64,000 nucleotides of DNA from Bradyrhizobium diazoefficiens (GCF_016616235.1 NZ_CP067100.1:4089001-4153000), one strand, 5' to 3'. Counted from the first letter of the stretch, positions 1-9,430 are shown. Notes: a model not told the origin generated them from the sequence alone. A program made the numbers and translations.

Positions 1-1587
1 GCCCATGTAGTTGCGGGTCCCCGGATGGTCGGCTCCGGCGCTGCCCCAATAGAAATACTGCTCGTTGCCTGGCGAGAGCGACTGATCCCAGCGATTCTGG
101 ATCATGTCGAATTCGTAAGCGAGCCGGCGCTGGTCGAACTGCACGGGATCGACCGTGCGGACTCTGGCCTCGATGCCGGCGCGCTTGAGGTCGCGCTGGA
201 ACGCGAGCGCGATGCGCTCCTGGTCGCGGGTCGTCACCAGCATCTCGAAAGTGAAAGGCGCTTTTGTCTTGCGGTTGCGCAGCACGGTTCCGTCGAGATC
301 CCAGCCGGCCTCCGACAGGAGTTTCAACGCGGCGCGCAGAGTGGTGCGGTCGCGCCCCGAGCCGTCGGTGACGGGCAGGCGGTAGCTGCCGTCCATGATG
401 TCGGGCGGGATTTGTGCGGCGAAGGGTTTCAGCAATTCGCGCTCGCGCGCATCCGCAGCCCGGCCGTAGGCGGAGAGATCGGAACCTGCGAAATAGCCGG
501 CGACGCGCGAATAGAGATTGAAGAAGTAGTTGCGGTTGACCAGCTCGAAGTCGAACAGCAGCGTCAGCGCCTGGCGCACCCGGATGTCGGCGAAGATCGG
601 CCGCCTCGTGTTGAACACCAGGAATTCCGAAGGCTGCGGCACGCCCGGCTTGATGGTGTCGCGGATCACCTCGCCGCTTCTGGCTGCGGGAAAATCGTAG
701 CCGTCGTGCCAGCGCAGCGGCTCGGGCTCGACACGGAAATCATAGAGGCCGCGCTTGAAGGCCTCGAACTGGCCGTTGGCCTCGCGGTAATAGTCGAGCC
801 TGATCTCATCGAAATTGTAGAGCCCGCGATTGATGGGGAGGTCGCGGCCCCAATAGTCGGGGTTGCGCGTCAGGGTGACGCTGGCGCCGGGCTTCACGGC
901 CGTGACGCGGTAGGGGCCCGAGCCGATGGGGCCGGTCAGCGTCGTCTCCTCGAAGCTCGCGACGTCGACCGCATGCTTCGGCAGGATGGGCATCAGGCCA
1001 AGGATCAGCGGCAGCTCGCGGTCGTTGGCGCCAGTAAGATCGAAGCGGATGGTGAGGGGATCGGGCGCCCAGGCCTTGGCGACCTTGGCATAGTACTGCC
1101 GCAGGTTCGGACGCCCATGGTCGCGCAGCAGCTGCCAGGAGAACAGCACGTCTTCGGCCGTTACCGGCCGGCCGTCGGAGAAGCGGGCGCGGGGATCGAG
1201 GTGGAACGTGACATAGCTCCGCTCGTCGTCGGTCTCGACAGTCTTTGCGAGCAGGCCGTAGAGCGTGAACGGCTCGTCCTGGCCGCGCGCCAGCAGGCTC
1301 TCCACGACGTAGCTGCGGATTGGCTGCACGGCCAATCCCTTGACGATGAACGGATTGAGGCTGTCGAAGGTGCCGAGAATGCCCCAGACCAGCCGGCCGC
1401 CCTTGGGGGCATCCGGGTTGACGTAGGGCATGTGGGTGAAATCGGCCGGCATCGCCGGCTTGCCATGCATGGCGATGGCATGGGCTTCCTCAGCCCGCGC
1501 GCTGCCTGCCAGGCTGATGATGAGCGCGAAGGCGAGACTGCAAAGGCGGACAGCAAGGCCCTCGAGCAGGCACTGGAACATGGACAT
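1..1587 (-). CDS. Extracellular solute-binding protein family 5 (YejA-like), 3' end outside window
   Basis: Periplasmic binding component of an oligopeptide/microcin-C type ABC transporter. The reading frame is open from 1587 down to base 1, giving 529 codons, and continues off the left edge. YejA-type proteins are about 600-620 residues, so roughly 80 are missing. A signal peptide (hydrophobic core LCSLAFALIISLAG, Ala-x-Ala cleavage near residue 32) is followed by the family start (MPYVNPDAPKGGRL) and typical SBP_bac_5 blocks (VTAEDVLFSW; LTRNPDYWGRDLP). ATGs lie at 1587 and 1581 with no clear Shine-Dalgarno. The family is clear; the exact substrate is inferred. The yejBEF partners would lie to the left. 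Confidence 0.88.
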   Translation of the reverse strand, partial: MSMFQCLLEGLAVRLCSLAFALIISLAGSARAEEAHAIAMHGKPAMPADFTHMPYVNPDAPKGGRLVWGILGTFDSLNPFIVKGLAVQPIRSYVVESLLARGQDEPFTLYGLLAKTVETDDERSYVTFHLDPRARFSDGRPVTAEDVLFSWQLLRDHGRPNLRQYYAKVAKAWAPDPLTIRFDLTGANDRELPLILGLMPILPKHAVDVASFEETTLTGPIGSGPYRVTAVKPGASVTLTRNPDYWGRDLPINRGLYNFDEIRLDYYREANGQFEAFKRGLYDFRVEPEPLRWHDGYDFPAARSGEVIRDTIKPGVPQPSEFLVFNTRRPIFADIRVRQALTLLFDFELVNRNYFFNLYSRVAGYFAGSDLSAYGRAADARERELLKPFAAQIPPDIMDGSYRLPVTDGSGRDRTTLRAALKLLSEAGWDLDGTVLRNRKTKAPFTFEMLVTTRDQERIALAFQRDLKRAGIEARVRTVDPVQFDQRRLAYEFDMIQNRWDQSLSPGNEQYFYWGSAGADHPGTRNYMG

Positions 1588-1859
1588 TCGGACACGTTGA
1601 TTCGAGGACCGGTCGCCGTGAATCCTATCACAGGGATTTTCCCGGAGCGCAGGCCAAGGCGGGGCTTGAGGCGCGGTCAAAGACGCTTGTCGGCATTGAT
1701 CTTTTCGTCGGCCACGTTAAGAAGGCACCCAATCGCGCAAGAGCGTCGAACCCGTCACTTATCCGCCTCAATTGACGGGGAGAGAGCCGCACCCAAGGCG
1801 GCTAGGTTCGGCGCTTCGGAGCGGTTCGGGCACTTCCCGTTCAGAAAGGGTTTTCCGCA

Positions 1860-2675
1860 ATGAATTTCCATGACTTGGCCGCGTCCATCCGGCCGCGCGG
1901 GCGGCTTCTCGCCCTGTTGACGGCGACGGCGTTGGTCGTTCCGTTTGCCGCCGAGGCCCAGGCTCCTGCTCCGGGTGCGCCCGCGCCCAAGGCGACGCCG
2001 AAAGCCGCTCCGAAGGCTGCCCCCAAGGCTCCGGCGCCGGCCGCCCAGGCGCCCGCGCAGCCGGCCCCCGCCCAGCAGGGTGCTCCGGCGCAGCAGGGCG
2101 CCGCCCAGCCGGCAGACCAGCAGATCCAGCTGATCTACGCCCCCTGGACCAAGTTCTGCCTCAAGGGCCAGGACGCCAATGCCAAGCAGGTCTGCTTCAC
2201 CGGCAAGGACGGCCGCATCGAGTCGGGCCAGCCGGTGATCGCCGCCGTCATCATCGAGCCGGAAGGCGAGCCCAAGAAGATCCTGCGCGTGACGCTGCCG
2301 CTCGGCATGCAGCTCGTGCACGGCACCCGCATCATCGTCGATGGCAACGCGCCGCTGCAGCAGCCTTATGTGATCTGCTTCCAGAACGGCTGCATGTCCG
2401 ACTACGAGGCCACGCCCGAGCTCATCAACAGCATGAAGAAGGGCCAGAACCTCGTTGTCCAGGCCATCAATGCCAACGGCGCGCCGCTGACCCTGCCGCT
2501 GCCGCTCGCCGGCGAATTCCAGAAGGCCTATGACGGTCCGCCGACCGATCCGAAGGTGTTCGAAGAAAACCAGAAGAAGCTCCAGGAAGAGCTTCAGAAG
2601 AAGGCCGACGAGCAGCGCAAGAAGCTCGAGCAGCAGGGCGCGGCTCCGGGCGCAGCGGCCGCCGGTCAGAAATAA
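1860..2675 (+). CDS. Invasion-associated locus B (IalB) family protein
   Basis: Secreted protein of 271 aa. Residues 1-33 form a signal peptide ending AEAQ. Residues 34-85 are a low-complexity Pro/Ala/Gln linker. The IalB domain (about 86-235) contains four cysteines in the family pattern (PWTKFCLKG, KQVCFTGKD, VICFQNGCMSD). The tail is a charged, coiled-coil-like segment (EENQKKLQEELQKK). IalB proteins are periplasmic or outer-membrane associated; a role in invasion is known only for Bartonella and should not be assumed here. AAAGGG about nine bases upstream supports this start. A terminator follows directly, so it is probably monocistronic. Confidence 0.9.
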   Translation: MNFHDLAASIRPRGRLLALLTATALVVPFAAEAQAPAPGAPAPKATPKAAPKAAPKAPAPAAQAPAQPAPAQQGAPAQQGAAQPADQQIQLIYAPWTKFCLKGQDANAKQVCFTGKDGRIESGQPVIAAVIIEPEGEPKKILRVTLPLGMQLVHGTRIIVDGNAPLQQPYVICFQNGCMSDYEATPELINSMKKGQNLVVQAINANGAPLTLPLPLAGEFQKAYDGPPTDPKVFEENQKKLQEELQKKADEQRKKLEQQGAAPGAAAAGQK

Positions 2676-2697
2676 TCGGGACCGGATTCCGGATATG

Positions 2698-2726
2698 AAA
2701 AAGGCGCTCGGATGAGCGCCTTTTTT
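2698..2726 (+). terminator. Intrinsic terminator after the IalB gene
   Basis: Stem GGCGCTC/GAGCGCC (2703-2709 with 2714-2720), four-base loop, six T residues (2721-2726), 22 bases after the IalB stop codon. The A-run before the stem lets it also work on the opposite strand for hspQ. Confidence 0.88.
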
Positions 2727-2752
2727 GTTGGCCGTTTGCCGGCTGCGAAACC

Positions 2753-3085
2753 TCAGTTCAGCGACGGGTTGCGCGGGCGATAGCCGCCGTCCTTGTTCTT
2801 GATGAAGATCTCGGCGACCTGGGAATGCCGGATCGGCTCGCCGGACTCGTCGGGCAGCAGGTTCTGCTCGGAGACGTAGGCAACGTACTCGGACTCCGCA
2901 TTCTCCGCGAGCAGGTGGTAGAACGGCTGGTCCTTGTGGGGCCGCACGTCCTCGGGGATCGACAGCCACCACTCCTCGGTGTTGTTGAATTCCGGATCGA
3001 TGTCGAAGATCACGCCCCGGAACGAGAAAATCCGATGGCGCACGACCTGTCCGATCTGGAATTTGGCGGTCCGCGTTTTGATCAT
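2753..3085 (-). CDS. hspQ: Heat shock protein HspQ (YccV-like, hemimethylated-DNA-binding fold)
   Basis: 110 aa, the usual size. The conserved blocks are present: FQIGQVVRHRIFSFRGVIFD near the N-terminus, then HKDQPFYHLL and YVSEQNLLPDESGEPI. In enterobacteria HspQ is a small cytosolic protein that modulates the Lon protease and was first described as binding hemimethylated oriC DNA; which role applies here is not visible. It converges on the IalB gene and shares its bidirectional terminator. The basic C-terminal end (KDGGYRPRNPSLN) is typical of alphaproteobacterial members. Confidence 0.9.
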   Translation of the reverse strand: MIKTRTAKFQIGQVVRHRIFSFRGVIFDIDPEFNNTEEWWLSIPEDVRPHKDQPFYHLLAENAESEYVAYVSEQNLLPDESGEPIRHSQVAEIFIKNKDGGYRPRNPSLN

Positions 3086-3191
3086 CCCCCGTCGATAGAC
3101 CAGGATTGTGGCCGATGCTAGTGGCCTGATCCGGAATTAACCTTCGCTTCCGGGGCGGATAGCCCCCAAGTCTTTAGAAAACACTTCATCA

Positions 3192-4145
3192 ATGGTCGAT
3201 ATCCTCAATCTGGCTCTACCTTATTTCGGCCTGATCTTCGTCGGGTTCGCCTGCGGCAAGGTCAAATCGCTGCCGGAATCGGGCCTCGCCTGGATGAACT
3301 TCTTCCTGCTCTACGTGTCGCTGCCGGCGCTGCTGTTCGCGATCATGTCGAAGACGCCATTCGCGGAATTGAACAACCCGCCGTTCCTGGTGGCGACGAC
3401 GCTGTCGACGGTCGCGGCCTTCACCCTGGCGCTGGTCGTCGGCAAGGTCCTGGGCCGCCTCACGCTACGCGAGGCGACGCTTGCAGGCCTGTCCGGCGGC
3501 TACGGCAACATCGGCTACATGGGTCCTGGACTGGCGCTCGCGGTGCTCGGGACCAAGGCGGCGGCGCCGACCGCGCTGATCTTCTGCTGCGACAGCATCT
3601 TCCTGTTCACGATCGTGCCGCTCTTGATCGAGCTCTCCGACCGCGAGCATCCCTCGCTGGTGCATGCCGTCGGCGTGGTGCTGAAGCAGATCGTGCTCAA
3701 CCCGCTGATCATGTCGGCGTGCTTCGGCGCGGCCGTAGCCGCGCTCCATATCGAGCTGCCGGTTGTGCTCGACCGCACCATCACCTTCCTCCAGAACGCA
3801 GCCGCGCCGACCGCGCTGTTCGTGCTCGGCGTGACGGTGGCGCTGCGTCCATTCGACCGCGTGCCCTGGGAGGTGCCCGGCGTGATCGCGATAAAACTCC
3901 TGATCCATCCGCTCACGGCGTTCGGCCTGATGCTGGCGTTCGGCCCGTTCGCGCAGCCCTGGGCCGCGACCGCGGTGCTGATGGCCTCGCTGCCACCGGC
4001 GCTGAACGTGTTCGTGATCGCCCGGCAGAACGATGCCTGGATCGAATCCGCCTCCGTCGCGGTGCTGCTCGGCACCTTCGCGTCGGTGATCACGCTGACC
4101 AGCGTGATGTGGGCGATCCAGACGGGGCGGCTGGCGTTTCCTTAG
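3192..4145 (+). CDS. AEC (auxin efflux carrier) family transporter
   Basis: 317 aa inner-membrane protein with about ten hydrophobic segments, five on each side of a short central loop, as in the AEC/BASS fold. The first segment contains the family start (LNLALPYFGLIFVGFACGK), and a conserved central part reads GYGNIGYMGPGLAL. Bacterial AEC members export or import small carboxylates or amino-acid-like compounds; nothing in the context identifies the substrate. The start ATG follows an A-rich stretch without a strong Shine-Dalgarno. It ends 15 bases before the convergent hydroxylase gene. Confidence 0.87.
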   Translation: MVDILNLALPYFGLIFVGFACGKVKSLPESGLAWMNFFLLYVSLPALLFAIMSKTPFAELNNPPFLVATTLSTVAAFTLALVVGKVLGRLTLREATLAGLSGGYGNIGYMGPGLALAVLGTKAAAPTALIFCCDSIFLFTIVPLLIELSDREHPSLVHAVGVVLKQIVLNPLIMSACFGAAVAALHIELPVVLDRTITFLQNAAAPTALFVLGVTVALRPFDRVPWEVPGVIAIKLLIHPLTAFGLMLAFGPFAQPWAATAVLMASLPPALNVFVIARQNDAWIESASVAVLLGTFASVITLTSVMWAIQTGRLAFP

Positions 4146-4160
4146 GAAACGCTCGCCAAG

Positions 4161-5345
4161 CTACCTTCGCCAGGTCGGCGTCAGCCCCTCGCGCATCGCA
4201 AAGCGCCGGAGCGGGCCGATGGCGCCTAACAGGTGCATGCCGACGGCGCGGACCGGCTGGAGCGGCAGGAAGTCGTTGAGCAAAGAGCGATTGGCGATGT
4301 CGATCGCGAAGGTCCGGCTCAAGATGTCAGGCCGCCGGGCCCGATCGTAGCGCTTGAGCACCTCATCCGCGCCGGGGTCCTCACCCGACGCGATGGTCTC
4401 GCCGGCGAGCCTGGCGATGTCGGCGGCATCGCGAAGGCCAAGGTTGAGGCCTTGGGCGCCGATCGGCGGAACCACATGGGCGGCTTCGCCGACCAGCGCG
4501 ACGCGGCCGCGGCCGAAGGATCTTGGGCGTTCGATCGCCAGCGCGAACAGGTTGCGGCCGGGCTCGACCGTCATGCGTCCCAAGATCGAATGCGACTGCT
4601 TCTCGACCGCGGCGGACAATTCATCATCGCTCAAGCCGCGAAGCCGCTCGGCCTCCGCCGGCGCCGAGACCCACACGATGCTGGAGCGATTACCCGGCAG
4701 GGGCACGAACACGCAGGGGCCGTACGGCGTGTGGAACTCGGTCGAGACGTTGCGGTGGGGGCGGGCATGGCCGACGTTGAAGGTCAGCGCAGTCTGGTTC
4801 AATTCGCGCCGGGTCACCGCGATGCCGGCGGCTTCGCGGCACAGCGAATGCCGGCCGTCGGCGCCGACCACGAGCCGGGCCGAAAGGAATTGCGCGGACG
4901 CCGTGCGGATCGCAACGTCGTCGGCTTCGATCACGACGCTTTCGGCCTCGTCGTCGAACCGGACGACCTTGGGCAGCTCAGTCGCGCGCGCCTCCAGCGC
5001 CAGCATCAGCGAGCGGTTGTCGATGTTGTAGCCGAAAGCATCCAGCCCGATTTCGTGACAGGAGAACCGGACCTCGGGGCTGCGGAACAGCCGTCCGGTG
5101 TCGTCGACGAGCCGCATGACCTGCAGCGCGGCTGCCTTGTCCTTGCAGCGGGGCCAGACGTCGAGGCTCTCCAGCAGATCGACGGAGGCACCCAGCAGCG
5201 CGGTGGTGCGGTTGTCTGCATAGGGCACGCGGCGCGCCACCAGCGCGGTCCGCGCGCCGGCCTGCGCCAGCGCAATGGCCGCGCCAAGTCCGGCCGGTCC
5301 GCCGCCGATCACGGCTGCGTCAAAGAGCGTCGATGCGTCTGTCAT
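4161..5345 (-). CDS. UbiH/UbiF/VisC-family FAD-dependent hydroxylase
   Basis: 394 aa flavoprotein monooxygenase. The Rossmann dinucleotide motif is at the N-terminus (AAVIGGGPAGLGAAIALAQ). The DG motif is VVGADGRHS, and the second FAD-binding GD-type motif reads RVALVGEAAHVVPPIGAQG followed by NLGLRDAADIA. This combination is diagnostic of ubiquinone-biosynthesis ring hydroxylases; which ring carbon it modifies cannot be read from sequence. The ATG at 5345 is chosen because it begins the Rossmann fold; the frame stays open far upstream, but that part overlaps pcs on the other strand and has no homology. The two genes are divergent with about 130 bases between starts. Confidence 0.9.
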   Translation of the reverse strand: MTDASTLFDAAVIGGGPAGLGAAIALAQAGARTALVARRVPYADNRTTALLGASVDLLESLDVWPRCKDKAAALQVMRLVDDTGRLFRSPEVRFSCHEIGLDAFGYNIDNRSLMLALEARATELPKVVRFDDEAESVVIEADDVAIRTASAQFLSARLVVGADGRHSLCREAAGIAVTRRELNQTALTFNVGHARPHRNVSTEFHTPYGPCVFVPLPGNRSSIVWVSAPAEAERLRGLSDDELSAAVEKQSHSILGRMTVEPGRNLFALAIERPRSFGRGRVALVGEAAHVVPPIGAQGLNLGLRDAADIARLAGETIASGEDPGADEVLKRYDRARRPDILSRTFAIDIANRSLLNDFLPLQPVRAVGMHLLGAIGPLRRFAMREGLTPTWRR

Positions 5346-5474
5346 GGACTGACAATTGACACGCTCCGCGGCAAATTCAAGCCCAGCTATTTTTCCCTGA
5401 TTTTGTGGCGAATTGTGCGACCGCGCGCCGCAATGGCTTATGTGCAAACCGGCCCCATTCTGATAGCAAAAGCC

Positions 5475-6200
5475 ATGGATACCCAAGAGGATTCCCTGAA
5501 GCCGAGACCGGCGGTCCGCGCCGCGGCCTTCTCGGTGCACATCTTCACGGCCTTCGGCGCGGCGATCGCGCTGCTGGCGATGCTCGAGGCCGTGCGCGAG
5601 CACTGGGCGGCGATGTTTCAGTGGCTGGGCGTTGCCCTCATCATCGACGCGATCGACGGTCCGATCGCGCGCCGGCTCGACGTCAAGACGGTGCAGCCGA
5701 ACTGGTCCGGCGATGTGCTCGACCTCGTGGTCGATTTCGTCACCTATGTCTTCGTGCCGGCCTATGCGATCGTGGCCAGCGGTCTGCTGCTGCCGGTCGC
5801 AGCGCCCTTGCTCGGCGTCGCCATCATCGTCACCAGCGCACTCTATTTCGCCGATCTGCGCATGAAGGCGGAGGACAATCATTTCCGCGGCTTTCCGGCA
5901 CTGTGGAATGCGGCAGCGTTCTACCTGTTCCTGCTGCACTGGCCGCCGCTGTGGTCGACGCTGCTGGTCGCGGCACTCGTGGTGCTGACCTTCGTGCCAT
6001 TCCACGTGCTGCATCCGGTCCGCGTCGTGCGGCTGCGCTGGCTGACGATGTCGCTGATCGCGATCTGGGCCGTGCTCGGCCTCTATGTGCTGGAGATGGA
6101 CTTTCGCGTCGGCGTCGGCGTGACGGTCGTGATGTGCGCCATCGCGCTCTGGATCAGCTTCAGCGACGCCGTGATCCGCCTGGCAAGATCTTTCGCATGA
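5475..6200 (+). CDS. pcs: Phosphatidylcholine synthase (CDP-diacylglycerol-choline O-phosphatidyltransferase)
   Basis: Makes phosphatidylcholine directly from CDP-diacylglycerol and choline in the inner membrane, a route typical of plant- and animal-associated alphaproteobacteria. 241 aa with about seven to eight membrane segments. The CDP-alcohol phosphotransferase signature is visible at about residues 57-85: DGPIAR, then a stretch longer than in most relatives, then GDVLDLVVD with the paired aspartates. ATG 5475 gives the normal length; an in-frame ATG at 5433 would add 14 residues. The stop overlaps the next start (ATGA, 6197-6200), so pcs and the TerC gene are translationally coupled. 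Confidence 0.92.
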   Translation: MDTQEDSLKPRPAVRAAAFSVHIFTAFGAAIALLAMLEAVREHWAAMFQWLGVALIIDAIDGPIARRLDVKTVQPNWSGDVLDLVVDFVTYVFVPAYAIVASGLLLPVAAPLLGVAIIVTSALYFADLRMKAEDNHFRGFPALWNAAAFYLFLLHWPPLWSTLLVAALVVLTFVPFHVLHPVRVVRLRWLTMSLIAIWAVLGLYVLEMDFRVGVGVTVVMCAIALWISFSDAVIRLARSFA

Positions 6201-6931
6201 TGCACCTCATCACCAGCCCCGAAGCCTGGGCCGCGCTGCTCACTTTGACTGCGCTCGAGATCGTGCTCGGCATCGACAACGTCATCTTCCTGTCGGTGAT
6301 CGTCTCGCGCATCCCCGAGCAGCAGGCGCTCCGCGCCCGCCAGATCGGCCTCGCGCTGGCGCTGGTCTTCCGCATCATCCTGCTCAGCGTCCTGGTTTGG
6401 CTGATCGGCCTGACCGCGCCGGTGTTCTCGCTCGCAGGTTACGACTTCTCCTGGCGCGATCTGATCCTGATCGGCGGCGGCCTTTTCTTGATTGCGAAAG
6501 CGACGCACGAGATCCACGCCGAGGTCGACGCCGATGACGGCGAGGGCGGTCAGAAGTCCGCCGGCAGTGCCTTCTTCTGGGTGATCGTCCAGATCATCGT
6601 CATCGACATCGTGTTCTCGCTGGACTCGATCATTACCGCGATCGGCATGGCGCAGGATATCGAGATCATGATCGCGGCCGTCGTGATCGCCTGCCTGATC
6701 ATGTACGTTTCGTCCGGGCCGGTGGCGCGATTCGTCGCGGCGCATCCGACCACCAAGATGCTGGCGCTGGCGTTCCTGGTGCTGATCGGCGTCGCGCTGG
6801 TCGCGAACGGATTCCAATTTCACATTCCGCGCGGCTACATCTATTTCGCAATTGCGTTCTCGGCGGCGGTGGAATTCTTCAACGTGCTGGCCAAGCGTAA
6901 CCGCAAGAAGGCCGGCAAGCCCTCCGCCTAG
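6197..6931 (+). CDS. TerC family integral membrane protein
   Basis: 244 aa with seven hydrophobic segments. The two TerC signature helices with buried acids are intact: EIVLGIDNVIFLSVI near residue 20 and IDIVFSLDSIITAIG near residue 140. A charged cytoplasmic loop (EIHAEVDADDGEGGQK) separates the halves. TerC/Alx proteins have been linked to metal (often manganese) efflux co-occurring with Sec translocation, and some to tellurite resistance; no other tellurite genes are nearby, so a metal homeostasis role is more likely. ATGs at 6197 and 6200 are both possible; coupling to pcs favours 6197. Confidence 0.9.
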   Translation: MMHLITSPEAWAALLTLTALEIVLGIDNVIFLSVIVSRIPEQQALRARQIGLALALVFRIILLSVLVWLIGLTAPVFSLAGYDFSWRDLILIGGGLFLIAKATHEIHAEVDADDGEGGQKSAGSAFFWVIVQIIVIDIVFSLDSIITAIGMAQDIEIMIAAVVIACLIMYVSSGPVARFVAAHPTTKMLALAFLVLIGVALVANGFQFHIPRGYIYFAIAFSAAVEFFNVLAKRNRKKAGKPSA

Positions 6932-7005
6932 TGGTTGCGACCAGCGCCGAGTTGACAAGATCGGCGCGATGTCTTTCGCTTAGCCGAAAGAAGAGGAGGT
7001 CAGGG

Positions 7006-7980
7006 ATGACCAAAGCCGTCCGCGTGCACAAGGTCGGAGGCCCCGAAGCCCTGGTCTATGAGAGCGTCGAGGTGCCGGCGCCGGGCCCCGGCGAGGTGCG
7101 CATCCGCCAGCATGCGGTCGGCCTCAACTTCATCGACGTCTATTACCGCACCGGCCTCTACAAGGCGCCGGGGCTGCCCTTCATCGCCGGCAACGAGGCC
7201 TCGGGCGAGGTCACAGCGGTCGGGCCGGGCGTGACCAATTTCCATCCCGGCGACCGCGTCGCCTATTACCACAATCTCGGCGCCTATACCGGCGAGCGCA
7301 ACATCCCCTGGGAGAAGCTGGTCAAGCTGCCCGACCACATCACCCACGAGCAGGGCGCCGTGCTGATGCTGAAGGGGCTCACGGTCTGGTACCTCCTGCA
7401 CAAGACGTTCAAGGTCGAGCCGCATCATCGCGTGCTGATCCACGCTGCGGCCGGCGGCATTGGCCTGCTCGCGTGCCAATGGGCAAGGGCGTTAGGGGCC
7501 CATGTCATCGGCACCGTCGGCTCGCGCGAGAAGGCCGAGCTTGCCGAAGCCAATGGCTGCGATCACGTCATCCTCTACAACGAGGAGGATTTTGTCGCGC
7601 GCGTGAAACAAATCAGCCGCAACGAGGGCTGCGACGTCGTCTATGACGGCGTCGGCAAGGCGACCTTTCCGGGCTCGCTATCCTGCCTCAAGCCGCGCGG
7701 CATGTTCGTTTCGTTCGGTAACGCGTCAGGTCCGGTGCCGCCGTTCTCGATCGCCGAGCTCAACACTCACGGCTCGCTGTTCGCGACGCGGCCGAAGCTC
7801 AACGACTATATCGGTACGCGCAAAGAGCTGCTGGAAGGCGCCGACACGCTGTTCGCCGCCGTCATTAATGGCAAGTTGCACGTGCCGATCAACCACGCCT
7901 ATGCGCTCAAGGACGCCGCCAAGGCGCATATCGATCTCGAAAGCCGCAAGACCACGGGCGCGTCGATCCTGAAGCCGTAG
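7006..7980 (+). CDS. qor: NADPH:quinone oxidoreductase, zinc-independent MDR family
   Basis: 324 aa, the usual length for quinone reductases of the medium-chain dehydrogenase family. The N-terminal GroES-like part contains the quinone reductase signature region (GLNFIDVYYRTGLY). The cofactor domain motif is HAAAGGIGLLACQWA near residue 145. Catalytic zinc ligands of alcohol dehydrogenases are absent, as expected for Qor. A strong Shine-Dalgarno (GAGGAGGT, six bases upstream) fixes the start at 7006 rather than an in-frame ATG further upstream. It has no obvious operon partner. Confidence 0.92.
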   Translation: MTKAVRVHKVGGPEALVYESVEVPAPGPGEVRIRQHAVGLNFIDVYYRTGLYKAPGLPFIAGNEASGEVTAVGPGVTNFHPGDRVAYYHNLGAYTGERNIPWEKLVKLPDHITHEQGAVLMLKGLTVWYLLHKTFKVEPHHRVLIHAAAGGIGLLACQWARALGAHVIGTVGSREKAELAEANGCDHVILYNEEDFVARVKQISRNEGCDVVYDGVGKATFPGSLSCLKPRGMFVSFGNASGPVPPFSIAELNTHGSLFATRPKLNDYIGTRKELLEGADTLFAAVINGKLHVPINHAYALKDAAKAHIDLESRKTTGASILKP

Positions 7981-7996
7981 GTATTCCGTCATTCGC

Positions 7997-8128
7997 TGTC
8001 CCGGACGCGCTGCAGCGTGCAACGCTGCTGCGCAGAGCCGGGACCCAGATGCGGCACAAGATGCAGAGAGATGGGCCCCGGCTCTGCAGCGCACCGCCGA
8101 AGTGGCGCTGCGCTGCGTCCGGGGCACG
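7997..8128. repeat. Dispersed palindromic repeat, copy 1
   Basis: A long imperfect inverted repeat. The outer arms are near GTCCCGGACGC and GCGTCCGGGG, and the inner arms are GCAGAGCCGGGACCCAG against TGGGCCCCGGCTCTGC. The same element, with different spacer sequence, recurs at 22873-23006. It lies between two convergent genes, where such repeats often serve as terminators or mRNA 3' stabilisers. Confidence 0.8.
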
Positions 8129-8137
8129 AGATTGGCC

Positions 8138-9328
8138 CTACGCCACCCGCCTTGCCGCGCCGGCTTTGGTCAAAATCCCGTCAAGACAATCGATCATCTC
8201 GGCAATCTCCGCCTTCGTGACGTTCAGCGCCGGCATGAAGCGCAAGCTGTCGAGCTGCGGTGCGTTCAAGAGCACGCCGGCCTCGAACGCCTGCGCGACG
8301 ATTCCCGGCGCGATCGGCAGCTTGAGGTCGAGCGCGAGCAAGAGCCCGCGGCCGCGGACCTCGCCGAGGCCGTGCCGCGCCGAGACCTTCTGCAGCTCGC
8401 TTTCGAGCAGCAGACCGGTCTCGGTGACCCTCTTGAGGAAGTCCGGCCTGCCGACCTCCTCGAGCACCGCGAGCCCCGCCGCGCACATGATCGGGTTGCC
8501 GTTGAACGTGCCGCCCTGATCGCCATGCGCGAAGCAGGAGGCGCGTTCGGTTGCGAGCAGCGCCGCGAGCGGCACGCCGCCGCCGATGCCCTTGCCGAGC
8601 GTCATGATGTCGGGCGCAATCCCGGTATGCTCGTAGTGGAAGAGCTTTCCGGTCCGGCCCATGCCGGTCTGGATCTCGTCGAAAATCAGCAGCAGGCCGT
8701 GCGCCGCAGTGAGGGCGCGCAGCTGTTGCAGGAACTGATCGCTCGCCGGCCACACGCCGGATTCACCCTGGATCGGCTCGAGCATCACGGCGACGGTGTT
8801 GTCGTTGATCAGCGTCTCGACCGAGGCGATATCATTCAGCTTCGCTTTCTTGAAGCCCGAGACCTTCGGCTCGAACAGCGGCTCGAACGCCTTCTTGCCC
8901 GAGGCCGACATCGTCGCTAGCGTCCTTCCGTGAAAGCCGCCCTCGAAGCTGATAATCTCGAACGCGCCGCCTCTGTGCAGGCTGCCATATTTGCGCGCGA
9001 GCTTGATCGCGCCCTCATTGGCTTCTGCGCCGGAATTGGCAAAGAACACCTGATCGAACGCACTGTTTGCGACCAGCGCCTCGGCCAGCTTCAGGCTCGG
9101 CTCGTTGTAGAAGGCCGGGCTCGGCGTCAAGAGCCGCTTGGCCTGCGATGCGAGCGCGTCGGCGATCGCGGGCGGGGAGTGACCGAGACAATTCACGGCC
9201 CAGCCCTGCACGAAATCGAGATAGCGCTTGCGGCTGTCGTCCCAGAGGTAGGAGCCCGCGCCGCGGACGAACACGGCCTTCGGCCGTGCGGTGATGTCCA
9301 TCAGCGCGTCGTACGGATGCGTCGTCAT
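8138..9328 (-). CDS. argD: Acetylornithine aminotransferase-like class III aminotransferase
   Basis: 396 aa PLP enzyme of the acetylornithine/ornithine/succinylornithine transaminase group, cytosolic, fourth step of arginine synthesis or ornithine use. Conserved blocks in order: [68 protein letters not shown], the Schiff-base lysine region [14 protein letters not shown], and [16 protein letters not shown] 9328 is preceded by GAGGAG at good spacing, which rules out the longer frame from 9385. The 5' region holds an arginine-rich leader ORF and a terminator, which supports an arginine-pathway role over other aminotransferase functions. No argF or argB lies in the window. Confidence 0.88.
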   Translation of the reverse strand: MTTHPYDALMDITARPKAVFVRGAGSYLWDDSRKRYLDFVQGWAVNCLGHSPPAIADALASQAKRLLTPSPAFYNEPSLKLAEALVANSAFDQVFFANSGAEANEGAIKLARKYGSLHRGGAFEIISFEGGFHGRTLATMSASGKKAFEPLFEPKVSGFKKAKLNDIASVETLINDNTVAVMLEPIQGESGVWPASDQFLQQLRALTAAHGLLLIFDEIQTGMGRTGKLFHYEHTGIAPDIMTLGKGIGGGVPLAALLATERASCFAHGDQGGTFNGNPIMCAAGLAVLEEVGRPDFLKRVTETGLLLESELQKVSARHGLGEVRGRGLLLALDLKLPIAPGIVAQAFEAGVLLNAPQLDSLRFMPALNVTKAEIAEMIDCLDGILTKAGAARRVA

Positions 9329-9364
9329 GTCGAACTCCTCTGGAGGCGGGTGAAAAAAGCGGCG

Positions 9365-9401
9365 CAAAAAGCAGAAAGGCCGCACCTTGCGGGTGCGGCC
9401 T
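9365..9401 (-). terminator. Terminator hairpin in the argD leader (putative attenuator)
   Basis: On the minus strand: AAGGCCGCACC, loop CGCAA, GGTGCGGCCTT, then a T-rich tract ending in TTTTT (9365-9369). The 11-bp stem is perfect. It lies between the leader ORF stop (9431) and the argD start (9328), 36 bases before its Shine-Dalgarno-bearing start region, so it must be bypassed for argD to be transcribed. The 5' arm can also pair with GGGTGCG inside the leader ORF (9453-9459). Confidence 0.8.
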
Positions 9402-9430
9402 TCTCGAGAACTCGGCTGAATTTTATCGGT

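Noticed and set aside
25..1863. 612-codon plus-strand open frame
   Set aside because: Antisense shadow of the YejA-like gene, which has signal peptide and family motifs on the minus strand; high GC keeps several frames open.
4233..5474. Long plus-strand frame leading into pcs
   Set aside because: Antisense to the FAD hydroxylase; only the part from 5475 has pcs homology.
7997..8128. CRISPR-like or phage element
   Set aside because: Only one inverted unit with no regular direct repeats or spacers.
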